DNA from: Sipunculus nudus
Taxonomy: Eukaryota; Annelida; Sipuncula; Golfingiida; Sipunculidae
Direction: 5' to 3'
Length of the DNA stretch: 64,000 bases
NCBI GenBank assembly: GCA_026874595.1
Contig: CM049315.1
Location: 39,760,164-39,824,163, forward strand
Both the position numbers and the translations under genes were made by a program. The notes below the pieces were generated by a model that did not search any database, was not told the DNA's origin, and saw only the letters and a list, made by a program, of their open reading frames with translations. This document shows, piece by piece, positions 58,345 through 64,000 of this stretch. Within the stretch, counting starts at the first letter, position 1. Each line of letters starts with the position of its first letter.

Positions 58345-59560
58345 CAGCGCTTAAGATATGGGTAGTAGGCCTATAGGTAAGCGCAGTGTAAACCGCGTAA
58401 TCCAAACGTAGATGGATATTACCATTGCGGCTCACAGCAATCAAATATGGCCAATATCTGAGACACTACATTCTCATGGCTGCCACTTTTTGTTAATAAA
58501 TATAACACCATGTATGCAACCCACTTTGTTGTCATAATCTTCAAATGTACCATATTCGAAGCTCCTTCAGAACATCAGTTTGAAATAAAAATAAACTTAA
58601 TTCACATTTCTTTAATGTTCTTTCCTCTTCGAAATTGTTATAATATGAAAGCCATTATGTAAATACTTTTGGGACTTAATTATCTTGTAAAAAAGGGAAA
58701 ATACCATTTTGTCCAACAGAAACTGAGATAATATAGAAAATTTATTTTTACATGGTCATTATATGATTAATACGTCTTTATAATTTCAAGATGATGGCTG
58801 TAGCAACTGTAAAGATATTTGGTAACAGGCAGTTGACGCTGGACCGCCACATTAATTCACAGTGTGAACTAAAGGGGCATTGAAGGGAAACTGTCTTTAC
58901 GACACTGACCACGAAGGCATGTATTCAAATACGAAGGGGGAGCTGTTTTGTAACTTTTGTTTACACACAGGCCCGTTTTGATCATTACACTGCCTGAAAT
59001 TACACAATAGTGAATGAATATATTACAGCTTCCTTGTAATATTTAGTTGTGGGTTCCGCAGCAACCAATAAACAATGACCATGACAATGAAACATGATTT
59101 TTTTTCTTTCAAGACAAATAATCATCACCGGAAAACTCCATTGATTATTGTGTAATCACAAGTTAATATCATTGATTTACATGATTTGATGTAGTTCAGT
59201 TTGTATGACTTTAAACGTTTACATCAACTTTTTTTGACAAATTTAAGTCCAAAAGGGAATAGATTTTTTTTATAAAAGTTAGTCGGCATTTGAAATGAAT
59301 AAGTTATTTTGAACAAAAAGATATTTTGGTAAATGATTGCTATTTTTAAAGAATCAAATTGACCAGATATGGTCTAAAATCCAATGAAGATACGATCAAG
59401 AACTAGGAACAAATTCAACAATTCTAAGAGTTTATTTCACGACTGAAAGATCATGACGAAAGATCAGCAAAATTGACTTTATCTACATCATTTTATTTAA
59501 TTATGTCTGTGTTTTGCTGGGGCATGTTGATATTGCTATAAGAAAGATCATATATCCATC
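58345..59560. other. No recognised feature
   Basis: AT-rich. A donor-like CTATAG|GTAAGC occurs at about 58374 with no clear exon before it. Confidence 0.3.
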
Positions 59561-59571
59561 TGTATGCTGAC

Positions 59572-59746
59572 ATGGAGCTTTTATGTTTAAGAAAGGGTTC
59601 GGCCAACCGGGAGTTAGAGATTACAACTTTTTCTCTTTTTGATTATGTACCAGATCAGCAGACTCGTGGATTATGTTGGAAATTTGCTTCTGATTTTCTG
59701 CTTAATCAAACGCATAATAATCATGGACACGGATTTGATTTTGCCG
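59572..59746 (+). CDS. Candidate exon, unknown protein
   Basis: An open frame ends at TTTTGCCG|GTAAGT, a strong intron side, in phase 1. The peptide includes NRELEITTFSLFDYVPDQQT and GLCWKFASDFLL, then a histidine/asparagine-rich end. The start is uncertain: it could be the ATG at 59572 or an internal acceptor near 59593-59599 (CTTTTATGTTTAAG). The frame is open upstream only to 59549. Not recognised. Confidence 0.25.
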
Positions 59747-59759
59747 GTAAGTAATTAAG

Positions 59760-61520
59760 TCAGTCTTCTGGTTGGTGTATTTTCATATAAACTGTACTTG
59801 CGGTGAACGAGTTTACAATATTTTAGGCTATCATTCATTTATTTTTTTTAATCAGGAGTGAATAAGACTTTATTAGAGGAATGTTCTCTCCGAGCTCTCT
59901 CTAGTTCATGAGTTTAATTGAACTAAAAGCTAATTAGTTCTTGGCATGGTGCCTTGTTTGGAGGATCTATAGTCGTGAACAAGCGTCAACAGGCCTGGCA
60001 AGTTTAAAAACACTCTGGAAGGAGTAGCCTCTTTTTGAATTGAAAGAGTGAAAAGAAAGTTAAATCAGCAAATATTTTATATAAATGTGCTTGACATACT
60101 ATGTATGTGTACATACACTGTAATTCCCAAAGTCAGAAACATGCATGGTGTACATGTATACTCCTGCAAAAATGTCCACATATTATGGCACATGCCACGC
60201 TCAATATATACACACACAAACATTGTGAAGTGTCTTATTTTTGTTCTAACTGAACAGTTACAGCATTAGAATAACTCAACTTAGAACTCATTTACTGAAT
60301 AATACAGAGTGCTGCTAAAAAGTATAGCGAAAAGTAATAATTAGCGTTTTTTAAATAAAATCATCATAAAAAATGAGGGACTCTTTTTTTAAAAAGTGTG
60401 ATTTTGAAGGCCTGTTCAATATTGAGCAGAGCTAAGTTTTATCTCATGAAAGATATTCACTGAGATCTAACTGAGCTTTCTGTTTTGATAATTTCATGCA
60501 TGAAACGCCCCATCACAACATGCAAGACCTTACCTTTCGAATTTTCCACAGCATTTGACTACAGACTATATAATCCGGCTGGAAAATTGGGATTTAATTT
60601 TAAGAAAGTCTATATTGGCAGTCTGTAAGTGCCTGCGGTGCTTTTTTCGTTACCAGCCACCTAAAACGTTAAGTTGGATAATGCTACAGTACCGCCCATC
60701 TATCGTGTTTCAAATCGTTGAAGATTTAAAAATGATCTAATGTCTATAGTTTTGTTCAAGAGGGCTCTGGGAGTAAGCAATATTCTCACAGGATAGAGAA
60801 TACTGACTTGCCTCTTTGCATGTCTGCCTTTAAGTACAAATACAAAATTTCATTTATAACGCTTGAATCCACAATTCTAAATTTGAGATCGAATTTAAAG
60901 CAGAAATAGTCGTGCAAATGGTGTGAATAAAATAACATCCGCCTCATTAATTACCATATCTGCACCTAGCAAATCCTTGAATATCACCGAATAAGTCCTT
61001 TTCACTTTCAAAGCTTTATTTTTTTTTGTCTCTTTTGCTTTCCATTAATGCTTGTTATAATAATTCAGTTAGCGTTGTCGCATCAGACAAAACCAAAACT
61101 CTAGAGGCTTGTATATAGCAAATGTCTCATGCCACATCACACTTCAGGACTTTGGTTATGTCAGTGTTATGGCACTCATAAGAGCAAAATCAAACACACC
61201 CGAAACATCAACACAAGATTGAATATATTTCAGAGCTGACCTTTTTAGATTGCGGGATCATGTCATTTCGCGGTATCGATGTGTCGCATTGAGTTATGTC
61301 TCGGTCAGAACTGAGTTTTTCGTCATCACCCGGGACTATGAGGGTCCGAATGATAAGCTCAATGCTACAACTGGAGCTGACAGATTGATTGAGATGAAGC
61401 TTTTGTGCTTTTAAAGCGAAGTGATTGAATTGTCTCAGAAGAATGTCATTCTTGTGCTATTTTTAGTCACATTGGACAAGCTCATGAAATATAAACCAAA
61501 GAAGCTCTGAATATCTGGTC
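59760..61520. other. No recognised feature
   Basis: AT-rich sequence with short frames only; nothing supportable on either strand. Confidence 0.35.
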
Positions 61521-61529
61521 ATAAACTGC

Positions 61530-62290
61530 CCTGGGTTATATTGGGGGGTAAACATACTGTGGCTGCCGTTTTGTTCGCGAGGGTTTCAAAATTTGCCATA
61601 TTTGCGAAAGAAGATTTAATGTGAAAATAAAACCAATGCGAATAAGAGGACCCATTGTTGAAGGAACATTTGAAAAGTAAAAGATATACATTAAGAATAA
61701 AAAAAACGTGTATGTTTAAAGATTTATATTTCAAATGATATCAAATCAGCCATAAATGCCATTAAAGAACAATATTTTTTTTTTTGTAAATAAAATAATA
61801 TAATGCACATAATATTTTATATAATTAATTCACGTACTAATGGTTATTCTCTGTGTATAGGGCTAAAATGGAACCCTCGCGAAACAGAGGAAGTGAAAAC
61901 GCGAAATTGCAATCCCGCGAATATGAAGCCGACCACAAGCAAGTCTTATACAAGTCTCAAGCCGTAATTTTGTTTGGAGTCCTTTGGTCAAGGGGAGCAG
62001 AGGGATTTATTTACCAGATATTATACCCACATGAATTCAGCAACTGGTTTCTAACAAAGAAAGTTTCACTCGACGATGCACCACACCCGAATTTTATGAA
62101 AAAAAAAATGATTTCAGGGCTTTGGATTTTGATGTATATGCAAACGGCAAGATTTAAAATAAAAATAAGAATGGTCCTTTTGCTTTAGCAGTTGTTTGGA
62201 GTATTTATTTTGATCGTGAATGGACGCTAGGTGTGACCGATTTTACCGCCATGGGAAATTTTAAAGTTAATTTTGCGAAATTAAGCTTTG
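61530..62290. repeat. GCGAA-rich dispersed repeat
   Basis: Contains 'TTCGCGAGGGTTT', 'TTTGCGAAAG', 'ATGCGAATAAG', 'CCCTCGCGAAACAG', 'AACGCGAAATTGC', 'CCCGCGAATATG' and 'TTTGCGAAATTAAGC'. Left and right parts hold these in inverted orientation (TTCGCGAGGGTT against AACCCTCGCGAA). This CGCGAA style is typical of non-coding dispersed repeats in molluscs and other invertebrates. The 111-codon frame at 61853-62188 crosses it and is not a gene. Confidence 0.6.
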
Positions 62291-62579
62291 ATTTAATTCT
62301 TGTATTCTTAAAAACAGTGGGCAGACATAATTATTAAGGTTACTTATTATTACATATTACAGGTTTACTGTATGATACTGCTGTCTGCGATTGTCTTCTC
62401 AAACCTTGCAATTTCTTTAGATATGCCACGACCACAGTTACTCATGGTCAGGTTTTTTTTCGATTTTTTATATATGCAACTATGTGGTACTAAGCCTGTT
62501 ACTAGAAATCAAAAGATCTAGAAATAGGCAGGGAGCATTGTGGAATTGTACCGTGAGTCCTGCTCATACTCTGCTAAAG

Positions 62580-62610
62580 CATGGCCTTCCCTGTAGTACA
62601 GTATATATAT

Positions 62611-62657
<47 letters not shown>

Positions 62658-62765
62658 ATAATGACACTTTATTCAGGGGAAAATACTGGGCCGATCCGGG
62701 GTTCGAACCAATGTCGGTGGCGCACATGTCCGGCGTAGCAACCGCTTTGCTAGAAAAGCAAGCTT
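62580..62765 (-). mobile_element. tRNA-derived SINE with (TA)n tail
   Basis: On the minus strand CTAGCAAAGCGGTTGCTACG resembles box A and GGTTCGAACCCCGG resembles box B, about 30 bases apart. The body continues ATCGGCCCAGTATTTTCCCC, TGAATAAAGTGTC, and runs into a (TA)n tract at 62602-62654. It is not a functional tRNA. Confidence 0.7.
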
Positions 62766-62810
62766 CAATAGGGAGACAGTTCGGTCCGCTTTTATGTGCA
62801 CCCCCTAACA

Positions 62811-62833
62811 ACCCCCCCCCCCCCCCCCCCCCC
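62811..62833 (+). repeat. C-run
   Basis: About 22 uninterrupted C between the two SINE fragments. Confidence 0.9.
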
Positions 62834-62949
62834 TTAAGAGCGTTCTGCTATCAGAACAAGACTATCCCAGGAGTCACACCTTCGGGGAACTGTTCCCTTG
62901 GCCACACAGTTTACCGTCACGTGGGACGAGACCCCATTTTGTTACGAAG

Positions 62950-63003
62950 ACAAATTGCTGAGGGGAAAATACTGGGCCGATCCGGGATTCGAACTCATGT
63001 CCC
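62950..63003 (-). mobile_element. SINE half-copy next to the LTR
   Basis: GAGTTCGAATCCCGGATC and GGCCCAGTATTTTCCCC match the box B half of the SINE at 62580-62765. The box A half is replaced by LTR sequence that begins five bases away. Read on the plus strand it begins TGGGCCGATCCGGG, so a primer-binding-site reading is conceivable but less likely. Confidence 0.55.
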
Positions 63004-63007
63004 ATCT

Positions 63008-63858
63008 TGTTACGGAACTTAATAACAACAGATCACGTAGTCGTGATGGGCATAAATTTTATAATGGAGATAAAAATAAAAATTAGTCCTGTAACACTAG
63101 GCAGCGTGAAATGTATAGGGGAATGAATAATGAAGTCAGTGGTTTTTAGTTAACAAATATTTATACTTTATTCTTAAAACAATCTGAACATTACAATACA
63201 CTAAATCAGCACAATTACACTGTTAAACAACAGTACAACAGCAAATCAATACAATTACACAGAATAATAACTAAGGTGTTCAGTACCTGGATACCACCAC
63301 TGTCACAGCGACAACAAGTCCTTTTAAATGTATAATCCAGATGAACAGTTCACATAAATCTTTTAATAGAATAATCGTCCAATTCAATCCCAAAATCAAT
63401 CTGCTATAATCCGAAAGTGAAGTTCTTGTAATAAACCCGAAAGCAAACTGGAGACAAGCCGCACTAAATCTGCATAGAATTCGTAGAATCCCTGACACTA
63501 CTGCAATTATCGAATAGGTCCAAAACAGACTCACACTCTTCCGTGTCCGCTCGGATATTTCCTCTCTCCTCCGCTCTAAAACACAGCTCCTATTTATAAC
63601 TTTTCACCCGAAAATTGTAGAAACTTCTTTTTCACGAACAATCGATACATAATACGCACGTCCAAAGAACGTTACAAGACGCGCTCATAAAGCGCGACCA
63701 GATCAACATGAGCGCTGTGTTTCTACACGTCAGAGTTCAACCAATGCGGATTACACCGAGCCTGCAACACCCGGCCAGGCGAGATTGCTACAGCAACGAG
63801 CCACGCCCGCGCCACACGAATCAAGTGACAACAGCACACGTAACAGACATCTGTAACA
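63008..63858 (-). mobile_element. LTR-like unit (851 bp), promoter reading leftward
   Basis: The unit begins TGTTAC and ends GTAACA on the plus strand, giving the TG...CA ends and short inverted termini of an LTR. Homology to 23488-23956 and 27351-27505 starts exactly at the TGTT end, which fixes that border independently. On the minus strand it has a TATA box (GTTATAAATA, complement of 63591-63600) about 260 bases in, and AATAAA (complement of 63167-63172) near its end. No flanking target duplication or internal region with gag/pol was found, so it is a solo or orphan LTR at most. Element superfamily is not determined. Confidence 0.55.
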
Positions 63859-63895
63859 TGTATATATATATATATAGTCCAGTCGTACATTAAAT

Positions 63896-63957
63896 AACAC
63901 CATCAGTATACGATGCATTATATGTATATATATAATGTATCGTATACTGATAGTGTT
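63896..63957. repeat. 62-bp near-perfect palindrome
   Basis: AACACCATCAGTATACGATG and CATTATA on the left pair with TATAATG and TATCGTATACTGATAGTGTT on the right around a short TA-rich centre. Only about two mismatches. It can form a long hairpin or cruciform. Confidence 0.85.
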
Positions 63958-63961
63958 ATAT

Positions 63962-63962
63962 A

Positions 63963-64000
<38 letters not shown>
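63962..64000. repeat. (TA)n run at the window edge
   Basis: The window ends inside a TA run, so its true length is unknown. Confidence 0.9.

Noticed and set aside
61853-62188. 111-codon frame starting MYRAKMEPSRNRGSE
   Set aside because: It crosses a GCGAA-rich dispersed repeat with inverted motifs and an A-run; no splice or domain support.
62711-63022. 103-codon frame with a proline run
   Set aside because: The proline run is the C-run at 62811-62833 and the rest is antisense SINE sequence.
1-64000. Bacterial-type systems, rRNA operon, viral polyprotein
   Set aside because: No Shine-Dalgarno-led gene series, no rRNA-like conserved blocks and no long polyprotein frame occur anywhere in the window.

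Overview
This window looks like gene-poor nuclear DNA from an invertebrate animal, most likely a lophotrochozoan such as a bivalve or gastropod mollusc. I infer this from its AT-rich composition, long (TA)n tracts, decayed LINE fragments, tRNA-derived SINEs, LTR-like sequence, satellites built on palindromes, and splice-like signals. I see no prokaryotic operons, rRNA, intact tRNA genes or CRISPR. The species assignment is inference from repeat style only.

Layout. 1-3.4 kb: a dispersed AATCTGA-type repeat, a possible minus-strand last exon, a ~70-bp tandem repeat and a GTCGCC-rich element. 3.4-11.4 kb: mostly unassigned, with a candidate exon near 8.6 kb and two dispersed repeats. 11.45-13.51 kb: an inverted-repeat element whose ends are arrays of 16-bp palindromes and whose centre holds a decayed LINE. 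15-17 kb: another LINE fragment, a degenerate 'ATGGCCGCC' tandem array and a candidate last exon with a poly(A) signal. 20.4-27.5 kb: a 3.5-kb tandem duplication carrying LINE and LTR pieces. 30.2-31.1 kb: three candidate exons with matching phases, the best sign of a host gene. 32.8-34.6 kb: an 885-bp tandem duplication, each unit ending in a SINE. 36.8-38.1 kb: a repeat with internal duplications and a terminal hairpin. 39.3-40.5 kb: a 34-bp minisatellite with higher-order structure. 42.3, 53.1-54.4 and 57.6 kb: related satellites built on GGTGGCGCCACC. 46-52 kb: scattered candidate exons, including a minus-strand last exon with a poly(A) signal. 57-64 kb: a hAT-like end, a GCGAA-rich repeat, SINE fragments, an LTR-like unit and a 62-bp palindrome before the window ends in (TA)n.

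Certainty. The repeats, duplications and LINE remnants are read directly from the sequence. The host exons are inferences from splice consensus plus an open frame. In DNA this AT-rich, open frames of about 60 codons arise often by chance, so each exon is low to moderate confidence and none could be assigned a function. No metabolic or regulatory pathway can be reconstructed. The best candidate for something undescribed is the palindrome-ended element at 11.45-13.51 kb.
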